From NCBI GenBank assembly GCA_963575745.1, contig CAUYUJ010016143.1:184070-206569 (forward strand): a DNA stretch of 22,500 nucleotides, given 5' to 3'. This DNA comes from Prorocentrum cordatum. Lineage: Eukaryota; Sar; Dinophyceae; Prorocentrales; Prorocentraceae. Below the pieces are notes generated by a model, which saw only the letters and a list, made by a program, of their open reading frames with translations, was not told the DNA's origin and searched no databases. Below are positions 1-9,429 of this stretch, one piece after another. The first letter of the stretch is position 1; each line of letters begins with the position of its first letter. The position numbers and the translations under genes were made by a program.

Positions 1-1613
1 TAGTATTAGTATCAGTATTAGTATTAGTATTAGTGTTAGTAATAGTTATAGTATTAGTAGTAGTATTAGCAGTAGCAGTAGTCATATTGCTAAAATTAGT
101 AGTAGTGTTCGTAAAAAATATTAATAGTAGTATTCGTATTAGTATTAGTAGTATTAGTAGTAGTAGTATTAGTATAAGTATTAGTATTAGTATTAGTATT
201 AGTATTAGTATTAGTATTAGTATTAGTATTAGTATGAGTATGAGTATGAGTGTGAGTATGAGTACGATTATGAGTATGAGTATGAGTATGAGTACGAGTA
301 TGAGTATGAGCACGAGTATGAGTATGAGTATTAGTGTTAGTATTCGTATGACTATTAGTGTTAGTATTAGTAGTAGTATTAGTACTAGTATTAGTATTAG
401 TATTAGTATTTGTATCAGTATTAGTATTAGTATTAGTATTAGTATTAGTAGCAGTATTAGTATTAGTATTAGTATTAGTATTAGTATTAGTATTAGTATT
501 AGTATTAGTATTAGTATTAGTATTAGAATTAGTATTAGTATTAGTATTAGTATTAGTATTAGTATTAGTATTAGTATTAGTATTAGTATTAGTATTAGTA
601 TTAGTATTAGTATTAGTACTAGTATTAGTATTAGTATTAGTATTAGTGTTAGTACTAGTACTAGTACTAGTATTAGTATTAGCATTAGTATTAGTAGTAG
701 TAGTATTAGTATTAGCATTAGTATTAGTGTTAGTATTAGTATTAGTATCAGTATTAGTATTAGTACGAGTAATAGTATTAGGAATTACTATTAGTATGAT
801 TATTAGTATTAGCATTCGTATTCGTATTAGTATTAGTACTAGTTTTAGTATTAGTATTAGTATTAGTAGTAGTATTAGTATTAGTATTAGTATTAGTATT
901 AGTATTAGTATTAGTATTAGTATTAGTATTAGTATTAGTATTAGTATTAGTATTAGTATTAGTGTTAGTACTAGTATTAGTGTTAGTGTCAGTAATAGTA
1001 TTAGTATCAGTATTAGTATTAGTATTAGTAGTAGTAGTAGTAATAGTAGTAGTAGTAGTATTCGTATTCGTATTAGTATTATTAGTAGTAGTATTAGCAT
1101 ATGTATAAGTATTAGAATTAGTATTAGTATTTAGTATTAGTATGAGTATTAGAATTCGGGTTAGTATTAGTATTAGTACTAGTATTCGTATAAGTAATAG
1201 TATTAGCATTAGCATTCGTATTCGCATTAGTATTAGTATGAGTATTGAGTATTAGTATTAGTGTTAGGGTTAGTAGTAGTATTAGTATTAGTATTAGTAT
1301 TATTATGAATTAGCATTACTATTAGTATTATTACACGTATTAGTATTCGTATTAGTCCTAGTACTAGTACTAGTATTAGTACTAGTATCAGTATTAGTCT
1401 TATTAGTACTAGTATTATTGGTATTCTTAGTAATAGTAGTATTAATGATATTCATGTTCCTGATATTAGTATTGTTATTAGTAGTAGTATCAATATTAGT
1501 GTTACTATCAGTCTTAATACTAGTATTGGTATTAGTATCATTAACATGCTTCTTCTTATTATTATTAGTATTAGCATTATTATTTTTTATTCATGTTATT
1601 ATTAGTATTATTA
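1..1613. repeat. ATTAGT hexanucleotide array
   Basis: A near-continuous array of the hexamer ATTAGT with point variants (ATTCGT, AGTAGT, TATGAG). It is cleanest at about 179-232, 430-640 and 860-960. A block at 231-346 is dominated by the variant TATGAG, so local homogenisation has occurred. It decays toward 1300-1610 into looser ATT-rich DNA. The 6-bp period leaves several frames free of stops, giving spurious Ile-Ser, Leu-Val, Asn-Thr and Leu-Ile dipeptide frames. On the minus strand the unit reads TACTAA. The array lies downstream of the last visible exon of the minus-strand PPOX-like gene, so it is probably intronic. Confidence 0.97.
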
Positions 1614-1735
1614 TCATCATCATCCTCCTCCTCCTCCCTCCTCCTCCTCCTCCTCCTCCTCCACCTCCTCCTCCTCCTCCTCCTCCTCCGCCTCCTCCTC
1701 CTCCTTCTCCTCCGCCTCCTCCTTCTCCTCCTGTC
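1614..1735. repeat. CTC trinucleotide tract
   Basis: The ATT-rich end of the hexamer array passes through ATC/CAT triplets into a tract of CTC/TCC with a few CCG and CTT variants. It is homopyrimidine on the plus strand. Poly-Pro and poly-Leu frames across it are artefacts. Confidence 0.95.
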
Positions 1736-2181
1736 CGTAGCCATTTGGGTTCAAGCCATTTTAGATCAAGTCCACACTGTGAGGCTCAGGACGCGAGTGA
1801 TTGGCAAGGGGAGAGACGGCGCCCGCGCGCAAGTCCTCACCGCTCCCGCGGGCGGAGACGGGCCAATCGATACAGGACATATTGGGGCAGCTCTGCGAGC
1901 GGCTCGGCCAAGAAGGCGCGGGCTCTGAGCAGTTCAAGGCACCCAAGAATACGCGGCGATGGGTCCTCCCCAGGAGCAACTCCTCGAAGCGACTGTTTCA
2001 GCCAACCGGGTGGCCTGCCGCCGACCACAGGCCGACCTCGAGGCATTGGTCGCGCGTAAATCAGAAGCGTAGGTATGGTATAAAGAAGGCAAAGAGGCCA
2101 ACATCCGCCGATCTGATATTGTTCGACGCGTGGCCCCGAGAGATCCCGACACCCTCCCTGGGCCCAAGTTATCGCCTTTAG
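1736..2181 (+). pseudogene. Possible degraded coding relic, unidentified
   Basis: Non-repetitive GC-rich stretch. Two plus-strand frames look coding-like in sequence: one over about 1860-1935 (reading ILGQLCERLGQEGAGSEQ) and the next frame over about 1929-2190, which includes QEQLLEATVSANRVA and DLEALVARKSEA, a TAG stop, then WYKEGKEANIRRSDIV. The continuity of style across a frame change and a stop suggests a decayed exon or retroelement open frame. I recognise no family. The minus strand here does not contain the next expected piece of the PPOX-like gene. It may be chance in GC-rich DNA. Confidence 0.25.
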
Positions 2182-2289
2182 TACGTTTTTGATGGTCCCA
2201 GGGCCCAGTTAGTGGCCGCAAGGGCCGAAAAGGAGGAAAAACGCCCAGATTGAAAAAGTCATATCATCCGAGATCTGAGTTTGGCAATA

Positions 2290-2551
2290 CCTGACAGGTC
2301 CCCTCCAGGTGAGCCCAGAATCGAATCGATAACTCGTATCGGTGACCGAAACTAATCGAATAAGCGGAAGTCGGCAGCCAAATCGGGAGAAGTCGAATCG
2401 GCCGAAATCGGCCGGGTAGTAAGGCCTCCATTGAGAAACCAAAATCCGAATCGGAATCTTAAGGCGAATCGAATCAGAATCGCAATCAATCGACCGAAAT
2501 CGAATCGAATCAATTCGGAGGAAAAGAAATGTTCCCTGACAGGTCCCCTCC
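2290..2551. repeat. AATCGA-rich block between 17-bp direct repeats
   Basis: The segment between 2307 and 2534 is rich in degenerate AATCGA/GAATCG motifs and contains a small hairpin at 2399-2414 (CGGCCGA, AA, TCGGCCG). It is bounded by two identical copies of CCTGACAGGTCCCCTCC at 2290-2306 and 2535-2551. The flanking bases differ, so the match is exactly 17 bp. The direct repeats resemble a target-site duplication around an insertion, although the inner block has no recognisable element structure. Confidence 0.6.
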
Positions 2552-2603
2552 GACAACGTGACCCGGCGCAGCCGCAAGCACGAGGGGCGCGCAAGCGAGC
2601 CAC

Positions 2604-2672
2604 CTCGCAAGCCGGCGAGCGCTGCACATGGCCCACCTTCTCGCTCCGGGCGTCGGTGATCATGCGCATGGC
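2604..2672 (-). CDS. PPOX-like (Alr4036-type FMN-binding) protein, third visible exon
   Basis: Minus-strand exon of 69 nt (23 codons). It reads AMRMITDARSEKVGHV followed by QRSPACE. The TDARS-K-V run is the hallmark that follows the RTVVFRGF strand in Alr4036-type pyridoxamine-phosphate-oxidase-like FMN-binding domains, where the Arg-Ser lies in the cofactor-binding region (family knowledge). The chosen acceptor is CGCCAG just upstream and the donor is GTGGCT just downstream, both phase 0. This joins in frame to the exon at 5976-6024. The next expected piece, a Trp-Tyr-Phe motif and QFR, is not found to the left, so later exons lie outside the window or are lost. Boundaries are inferred by eye; a start a few codons upstream (at DRLRQ) is possible. 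Confidence 0.75.
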
Positions 2673-3108
2673 CTGGCGTAGGCGATCGACGTTTCATCCT
2701 TACCATTGCCAACGCCAGAACTCCACGAGGGGGCGGAGAGGGGGCATGGATGAAATCAAGCATCTGGAGGCCAAGTTCTTTTGTCCATGCCCTGCCCCCC
2801 TGGCGGCCACAGTTGGGGGCTTCAGCAGGGGTATGGGTCGAATATCAATCCCCAATGGCGCACCCTGGGCTCCCTCCCTCTGAGCAGACCAAGACCCCCC
2901 AAAAAAAACTCCGACAAAATGATGTCAACCGTACTGCTTTTCTTCGATTTGGGCGGGATTGTTCCCATCTCTCGCGCACCGCAAAATTCAATCCGTATCT
3001 TCCAGCGCGCCAAAGTGGGGGGTCACTGGGGAGCTCTGCGACGAAGCACTCCCCGAGTGGCCACCGAATCGTCGAAAAAGCGCTTTCTGGCGCCACTGGC
3101 AGTGGGGG
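2673..3108. other. Intron DNA without recognisable gene
   Basis: Unique, moderately GC-rich DNA between the third PPOX-like exon and the trinucleotide modules. A TGGTAAGG donor-like site on the minus strand near 2705 is not tied to any coding frame I can support. Open frames here run into the downstream repeats and look non-coding. Confidence 0.5.
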
Positions 3109-3271
3109 GAAGGGGGTTCCAACCACCCCCCGAGGGGGCGGGGAGGGGGGTCGGGAACCGCCCCCCCCCCCAGAAGAAGGAGGGGGGGAATGCAAACTCC
3201 CCCCCCTCCCTCCCCTCCCCGAGCCCTCCCAGGGAGGAATCGAACCCCCCCCCCAGGACCCCGCCGGCAGC

Positions 3272-3309
<38 letters not shown>

Positions 3310-3454
3310 ACGTCGACGACGACGACGACGACGACAAATCACATTCTTGCGCCAAAACCACCCCCCAGGCCCCCCCGGAGGGGTTCGAACCACCCCACCT
3401 ACACCCCCCTACTATAGCCGCCGGCAGCCGCCGCCGCCGCCGCCGCCGCCGACA

Positions 3455-3546
<92 letters not shown>

Positions 3547-3656
3547 CGACCACGACGACGACACATTCTTGCGCCAGGGGGGGGGTTCGAACCCCCCCCC
3601 TCCCTAGGCCTCCCCGGGAGGTTTCGAACACCCTCCCCCTTACTCGCCGCTGGCAA

Positions 3657-3722
<66 letters not shown>

Positions 3723-3723
3723 G

Positions 3724-3778
<55 letters not shown>

Positions 3779-3835
3779 CGACGACCGACGACCGACGACG
3801 ACGACGACGTCGTCGCAGATCTGCGCCGGCGCCCG
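3109..3835. repeat. GCC/GAC triplet modules with TTCGAA blocks, forward set
   Basis: About three successive modules. Each has a G- and C-run block with a TTCGAA-like core (3115, 3240, 3383, 3586, 3627), then CGCCGGCAGCC or CGCTGGCAAAC, a GCC tract passing into a GAC/CGA tract (3277-3334, 3418-3545, 3657-3812), and the tag ACATTCTTGCGCCA at about 3342 and 3563. The third tract has GGC and GACGGC interruptions. The same modules occur inverted at 4.86-5.5 kb. Confidence 0.85.
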
Positions 3836-3954
3836 TCCACCCGCGTTGGAGAAGAGAGAGGAGGGAGAGGAGTAGCGGGGGAGGAGGAGGAACAGCAGCG
3901 GGAGGGGGCGGTGGTTCAGGGGTGGGAACGGCAGTGGGCGAGAAAAAGCAGAGA

Positions 3955-4108
3955 AGAGGGGGAGAAGGAGAAGGAGAAGGAGGAGGAGGAGGAGGAGGAG
4001 GAGGAGGAGGAGGAGGAGGAGGAGGAGGAGGAGGAGAGGAGGAAAGAAGAAGGAGGAAGGAGGAGGTGGAGGAGGAGAAGGAGGAGGAGGAGAGAAAGGA
4101 GGCAGACT
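3955..4108. repeat. GAG/GGA homopurine tract
   Basis: Near-perfect homopurine tract of GAG/GGA triplets with AAG variants, cleanest at about 3978-4035. Such tracts can form intramolecular triplex (known biophysics). Poly-Glu, poly-Gly and poly-Ser frames through it are artefacts. Confidence 0.92.
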
Positions 4109-4114
4109 GTATTC

Positions 4115-4432
4115 GCATCAGACTTTAGTGTCCAGCCCGACCGACCCGACCCGCCCGATAGGGTCCGCCCGCCCGACCCGCCCGATAGGGGTCCGCCCTT
4201 CCCGACACGCCCGATAGGGTTCTCATGTGTCATGCTGTACACGCATCAGACTTTAGTGTCCCGCCAGCCCGACCCGACCCGCCCGATACAGGTCCGCCAG
4301 TCCCGACCCGCCCGTTAGGGTTCTCATGTGTCATGCTGTATTTGCATCAGACTTTAGTATCCCGCCAGCCCGACCCGACCCACCCGATAGGGTCCGCCCG
4401 CCAGAACCGTCCGATAGGGTCCGCCCAACGTC
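4115..4432. repeat. Minisatellite of about 100-130 bp, three copies
   Basis: Three tandem copies begin with GCATCAGACTTTAGT at 4115, 4243 and 4344. Each continues with CCGACCCGACCCGCCCGATAG-type motifs and, in the first two, ends with GGTTCTCATGTGTCATGCTGTA. Spacing is 128 then 101 bp, the difference lying in the number of CCCGACCCGCCCGATAGGG sub-units. A degraded inverted relative lies near 20935-21020. Confidence 0.88.
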
Positions 4433-4456
4433 GTCGCCGTCGTCGACGCCATCGTA

Positions 4457-4893
<437 letters not shown>

Positions 4894-5229
4894 GTTTGCT
4901 GGCGGCGAGAAGGGGGGGCGGGGGGCAGGGGAAGGAGGGGGGAAGGAATCGAACGCCCCCCCCTTGCACCAGGAGGGGAATGACCCGCCGCCGGCAAACG
5001 TCGTTGTTGTCGTCGTCGTCGTCGCCGGCGGCGGCGGCGGCTGCCGGCGGCGGGTAGGGGGGGGGATTCGAAACACCCCCCAGGAGGGCATGGGGAGGGG
5101 GAAGGGGTTCGAAGGGGGGGTTCGAAGGGGGGGGGGAGAAACACCCCCAGGGAATGCCTGGGAGGGGGGGTTCGAACCCCACCCCCCCTCCTTGGCACAA
5201 GAATGTGTCGTCGTCGTCGTTGTCGTCGG

Positions 5230-5276
<47 letters not shown>

Positions 5277-5540
5277 TCGGCCGGTGGCTGCCGGCGAGTC
5301 GGGGGGGGGGTCAAGACCCCCCTGGAGGGCCTGGGGATGGGGAGGGGGGGGGTGAAACCCCCATAGGGGGCCTGGGGAGGGGGGTTTGGGTGGGAGGGGG
5401 TTCGAACCTCCCGGTTCTTTTGGGGGGATAGGGGGGATTGTGCTGGGAGGGGGTTCGGGGAGGGAGGTCCTCCTGTTTCCAGACCCCCCTGAGGGATTTT
5501 TTTCGGGGAGGGGGGGAGGGACCCCAGGTTCTCTGACTCC
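4894..5540. repeat. Inverted set of GCC/GAC modules with TTCGAA blocks
   Basis: The motifs of 3.1-3.8 kb in reverse orientation: GTC tract into GCC/GGC tract into GGCTGCCGGCGGCG (about 5006-5056), a second at about 5210-5295 ending GGTGGCTGCCGGCGAG, and the tag CACAAGAATGTGTCGTCG near 5196, complementary to the forward tag. TTCGAA-type cores in G/C runs occur at about 4946, 5068, 5108, 5121, 5171 and 5402. The right end (5300-5540) is G-rich unique DNA with CCTGGGGA-like short repeats. Confidence 0.8.
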
Positions 5541-5635
5541 CCCTCGGGGATTTTTCTCAGCATAGCCGCGGTGGACCGCCGCTCCCTCGACTCGTCGAAC
5601 CCGACGACGTCATTCGGGCGAAGAGGAGCGAGGAG
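5541..5635. other. Short unique spacer
   Basis: Non-repetitive GC-rich DNA between the module set and the GGA tract. Nothing recognisable. Confidence 0.5.
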
Positions 5636-5933
5636 CGAGGAGGAGGAGGAGGAGGAGGAGGAACGAGGAGGAGCGAGAAAGAGCGAGGAGGAGCGAGGAG
5701 GAGCGAGGAGGAGCGAGGAGGAGGAGAAGGAGGTGGAGCGAGGAGGAGGAGGTGGAGCGAGGAGGAGGAGGAGGAGGAGGAGGAGGAGGAGGAGGAGGAG
5801 GAGGAGGAGGAGCGAGGGGAGGAGGAGGAGGAGGAGGAGGAGGAGGAGGAGGAGGAGGAGGAGGAGAGGAGGAGGAGGAGGAGGAGGAGGAGGAGGAGGG
5901 AGCGGGGAGGAGGAGCGAGGAGGGGGAGCGAGG
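5636..5933. repeat. GGA homopurine tract
   Basis: GAG/GGA triplets with GGAGCGA variants at the left (5640-5760) and a cleaner run at about 5758-5900. On the minus strand it is a long pyrimidine tract immediately downstream of the second PPOX-like exon, inside the following intron. Confidence 0.93.
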
Positions 5934-5975
5934 AGCGAGGGGCATCCCCGCCGCCGCTGGACGCGCCGCCTGGAC

Positions 5976-6024
5976 CGGCGTGCCCTCCAGAGACTGGAAG
6001 CCGCGGAACACGACGGTGCGGCAG
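5976..6024 (-). CDS. PPOX-like (Alr4036-type FMN-binding) protein, second visible exon
   Basis: Minus-strand exon of 49 nt (one base plus 16 codons). It reads CRTVVFRGFQSLEGTP. RTVVFRGF is the diagnostic strand of Alr4036-type PPOX-like domains, directly following the PR of ATVDADG-PR (family knowledge). The acceptor is strong: a C-rich pyrimidine run ending CCCCAG at 6025-6030. The split Arg codon is completed by the CG that ends the exon at 12127-12227. The donor is inferred as GTCCAG after position 5976, leaving phase 0 for the exon at 2604-2672. The donor is not a consensus site, so the 3' edge could differ by a few bases. Confidence 0.78.
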
Positions 6025-6115
6025 CTGGGGCGGGGGGGCGGGAGGGCGGCGGAGGAGCGGGCCCATGGATCGGATCGGCTCGGCAGCAGGCGTCGTGCCC
6101 CGCATCGCATCGCAA

Positions 6116-6146
6116 ATGTGCCCCCGCAGAAAATGCGGGGGCACAT
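6116..6146. other. 13-bp perfect hairpin
   Basis: ATGTGCCCCCGCA and TGCGGGGGCACAT pair perfectly over 13 bp around the loop GAAAA. It lies about 90 bp upstream of the second PPOX-like exon on the minus strand, inside the intron. No T-run follows on either strand and no function is assigned. Confidence 0.85.
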
Positions 6147-6589
6147 CTGTGGGGGGGCCACACCTGTTTAGTTGGCTGCACCAGGCGAAAGAGCTGCGCG
6201 GGGGCACCGAAAAGCGAAGTGGCCAGCTGGGGGGGGCACACTTACCATGGCATCCCACCCCGCCGCTGCCAAAAACCACGGCTCCGACCGACCCTGCAGG
6301 GCCCTGAGGGGAAGGGGGCAGACCTCTTGGGGCCCCCTCCGCTTTCCCTGGGCTCTCCCTGAGGGCTGGCGGCTGCATCTTGAGGCTATGCAGGGTTATC
6401 TTGGCGGCCTTGGTGACCGTCCTGGGCCCTCTCGGGAGCTTCAGAAAACCCTTGGAAGCCATCGGGTGGGATTCAGGGCAGGGGGGGGGGCAGGGAACAG
6501 GGCGAGAAAACAGGGGTGTTGGCATCATCATCCCCCCTGGATGGTGGCATGCGAGAGAAGCGGGAGAAGGGGGGGGCAAGCAAAAAACG
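6147..6589. other. Unique GC-rich DNA, no supported gene
   Basis: Open frames exist on both strands but none has a recognisable motif and they end in simple-sequence DNA. A GGTAAGTG donor-like site on the minus strand near 6241-6247 is not connected to a coding frame I can support. Confidence 0.45.
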
Positions 6590-6882
6590 AAAGTGGGCAA
6601 GAGGGGAAGGGAAGGGGGGAAGAGGGGAAGAGGGGGCAACGGGGGAAAGAGGGAAAGGGAAGGGCGGAGAAGAGAGAAACGGGAAGGAGGAACGAGAGAA
6701 AAGGGACGGCAAGGACAAGGGCAAAAGGGGAAGGGGGGACGGGAAAAGAGGAGGACAAGGCAAAAGGGAGATGGAGTGCAAAGGGGATGGAAAGGGAGAG
6801 AGGAAGGGGAAGGGAAAGGGAGAAAGGAAGGGCGAATGGGGAAAGGGAAAAGGGAAAGGCAACCAGCGAACGAGGACAGAGA
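6590..6882. repeat. Irregular polypurine block
   Basis: Nearly all A and G on the plus strand, with repeated GGGGAAAGGG and GGGAAGGG motifs and few pyrimidines. It is not a clean tandem array. Runs of three or more G at short spacing give G-quadruplex potential. Lys/Gly/Glu/Arg-rich frames are compositional. Confidence 0.85.
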
Positions 6883-7072
6883 TGAAGGGCGGGATGGGAG
6901 GCCAAACCCAAACCCCCAGTTCATCCCCCTCGTTTTCCCATTATCGCACCAAACGGCCGCGACCCGCCCTGAAATACGCCAACCCGCCCCGAACCTAAGG
7001 CTCACCCCCTCAACGCCCCCAGGGGATAGGGGGGAAGGGCCAAGGAAGCAAACCCGCCCGATATCCGTTGAT

Positions 7073-7480
7073 ATGATACCGGAGAAAAAAACAATCATAA
7101 TTTGTTTCGGGCTATACGGATATGGGGCTATAGGGCTGTGTGGCTATAGGGCTATGGGATTAAAGGCTAACTTTGGGGCTATAAGGCTATAGGGCTCTAG
7201 GGCTATAGGGCGATAGGGCTATAAGGCTATACGGTTGTAAGGCTATACGGCTATAAGGTTATTGGGCGATTGGGCTATAGGGATATAGGGATATTAGAAC
7301 CCTGGGACTATAGGGCTATAGGGCTATAGGGTTATAGGGCTATATAGCTGTAGGACTAGAGGGCTATAGGACCACCCGGCACCTGGGCACCCGGGCGTGC
7401 CGCCGAAATCGGCGCCGCACCTCACCTAACCATTTGGATCCGCTAGGACCCCTACAGAGGCAAGCTCTGATCAGGGAAAA
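7073..7480 (+). repeat. GGGCTATA composite element, copy 1
   Basis: Left flank ATGATACCGGAGAAAAAAAC then an A/T-rich stretch, an array of the octamer GGGCTATA with variants (about 7108-7372), a short CACCCGGGC segment, GCCGAAATCGGCG, CACCTAACCAT, and the right flank TAGGACCCCTACAGAGG continuing CAAGCTCTGAT. Flanks are shared with copy 2 (7483-8087) and copy 3 (21543-21992). The CAGAG...CTCTG near the right end forms a small conserved hairpin. Strand is given by convention from the order of parts. Confidence 0.85.
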
Positions 7481-7482
7481 AC

Positions 7483-8087
7483 ACGATGATACGGGAGAAA
7501 GATCCCAATCATAATGTAAGGTTATCGGGACATGGGGCTATAAGGCTATAGGGCTAGAACGCCAACTATGGGGCTATCGGGCTATAGGGCTATAGGGCTA
7601 CTGGGTTAGAAAACTATGGGGCTATAGGGCTATCGGGGTATACGGCTATAGGGTTATAAGGCTATTGGAGTATAAGGCTATAAGGCTATAGGGTTATGGC
7701 GCTATTTGGCTATAGGGGTATTACGGCGATAGGACTATGAGGCTATAGAAGGCTGTAGGGTTTTAGCCCCATAGGCCTTTCGGCCTACAAGGCTATTAGG
7801 CTACAGGACTCTGGGGCTATAGGGCTATCGGGCACCCACGCATCCGGGCACCTGGGCACCCGGGCACCCGGTTACCCGGGCACCCGGGCACGCCCCGGCA
7901 CCCCTGGGCACCCCCGGGCACCTCCAAGCACCCCCGGGCACCCCCGGGCACCTGGGCACCTGGGCACCGGGCACCCGGACACCCGGGCACCCTGGCACCA
8001 GGGCGAGCCACCGAAATCGGCGACACATCCCACCTAACCATATGAATACGCTAGGACCCCACAGAGGCAAGCTCTGCTTGGGAAACG
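7483..8087 (+). repeat. GGGCTATA composite element, copy 2
   Basis: Directly follows copy 1. Left flank GATGATACGGGAGAAAG, GGGCTATA array (about 7525-7832), an expanded array of GGGCACCC/CCCGGGCACC (about 7837-8000), then CCGAAATCGGCG, CACCTAACCAT and the right flank CTAGGACCCCACAGAGGC with AAGCTCTG. The CCCGGGCACC part is far longer than in copy 1, so the inner arrays vary while the flanks are conserved. Confidence 0.85.
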
Positions 8088-8323
8088 CCGGGCAGGATCT
8101 ATTCCGGGCAGAGCCGGCAAGTCAAAGCGGCCCCTATACCAAGGTTTGAAAGAGGAGGGAGAGGGAGATGAAACGAACGAACGAACGAACGAGCCACCAA
8201 TGCGGACATGCGCCCGGGCCACGTGAGACTAGGCGGGCGAGGCATAGGCTCGAAACACTGTAGTGCGCATGCGTTGACACACATGAACGTGAGACATGCA
8301 TATAAATATATATGTGTGTACAC
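8088..8323. other. Unique spacer with a short GAAC microsatellite
   Basis: Mostly unique DNA between the composite element and the CACATA array. It contains about five GAAC units at 8172-8193. Nothing else recognisable. Confidence 0.6.
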
Positions 8324-8632
<309 letters not shown>

Positions 8633-9222
8633 CGTACAAATACATATACATGTACATACACATATACATATATATATATAGATATATACATGTATATGTA
8701 TATATGCATAAACACACATATATATATACATACATGAACATCTACATATACGTATATATATACATATACATATACGTTTACATACACATATACATAAATA
8801 TACATATGCATGTACACAGACATATACCTATACATATGCGTGTATGTATACGAGTGTATATATATATATATATATATATATCCGTATATACATATACATA
8901 TATATACACACATAAACACATGCGCAATCATATACATATACATAGACCTACGCATGTACATATACATATACGTATACATACACATATACATATGCACATA
9001 CACATACATATACACACACCCCTACACATACACATACACCTACATATATATAATCATGAACATCTACACATGCATATACATATACTATATACATCTATAA
9101 TAACATATACATATAGATAGGCATTGGCATATTCATAAACAAATACAAATACAAGTTCATATACATACAAATGGGCATACACATATACATCTACACATAC
9201 ATATACACATGCATCTACATAT
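8633..9222. repeat. Degenerate CATATA/TATA tract
   Basis: Decayed continuation of the CACATA array, now dominated by CATATACATATA, with a pure TA run near 8858-8881 and scattered CACACA. AT-rich and low-complexity; no gene. Confidence 0.9.
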
Positions 9223-9226
9223 TCTG

Positions 9227-9260
9227 GAACCACGCGCGCGCTTCGCGCGCGCTTAGGTTC
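9227..9260. other. GC-alternating hairpin at a repeat boundary
   Basis: GAACC and GGTTC form an outer stem. CGCGCGCG and CGCGCGCG form an 8-bp inner stem around the loop CTT. It sits exactly where the AT-rich CATATA tract ends and GC-rich DNA begins. The CG alternation is Z-DNA-prone (known biophysics). Confidence 0.75.
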
Positions 9261-9429
9261 TAGCTAGGAGGCGAGCTTGAGTCAACGAAAGTCGCAGGGA
9301 AGGGGGCAGGGGGAAGAAGGCCAGAGAGCGCTGAAGGATACAAATACTGGAACCCTCTTGTGATTTTGTGGGGGGCCTCGTCCGGCCGCTCGCTGGGAGT
9401 TTGACGTAGCTCCTCGGGAGCCTCTGAAC

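Noticed and set aside
33-1227. Several long frames of Ile-Ser, Leu-Val, Asn-Thr or Ile-Leu dipeptides
   Set aside because: They are translations of the ATTAGT hexamer on both strands; period 6 removes stops. No non-repetitive segment supports them.
1-1613. Telomeric repeat
   Set aside because: ATTAGT/TTAGTA lacks the G-run of TTAGGG or TTTAGGG, is heavily interrupted and is followed by genic sequence.
5557-7098. 513-codon minus-strand open frame rich in Pro, Ser and Leu
   Set aside because: Compositional: it spans a polypurine block and a GGA tract with no domain-like segment.
7108-7372. GGGCTATA array as an alternative telomere or CRISPR array
   Set aside because: Units are degenerate, without unique spacers, and embedded between conserved flanks of an interspersed element.
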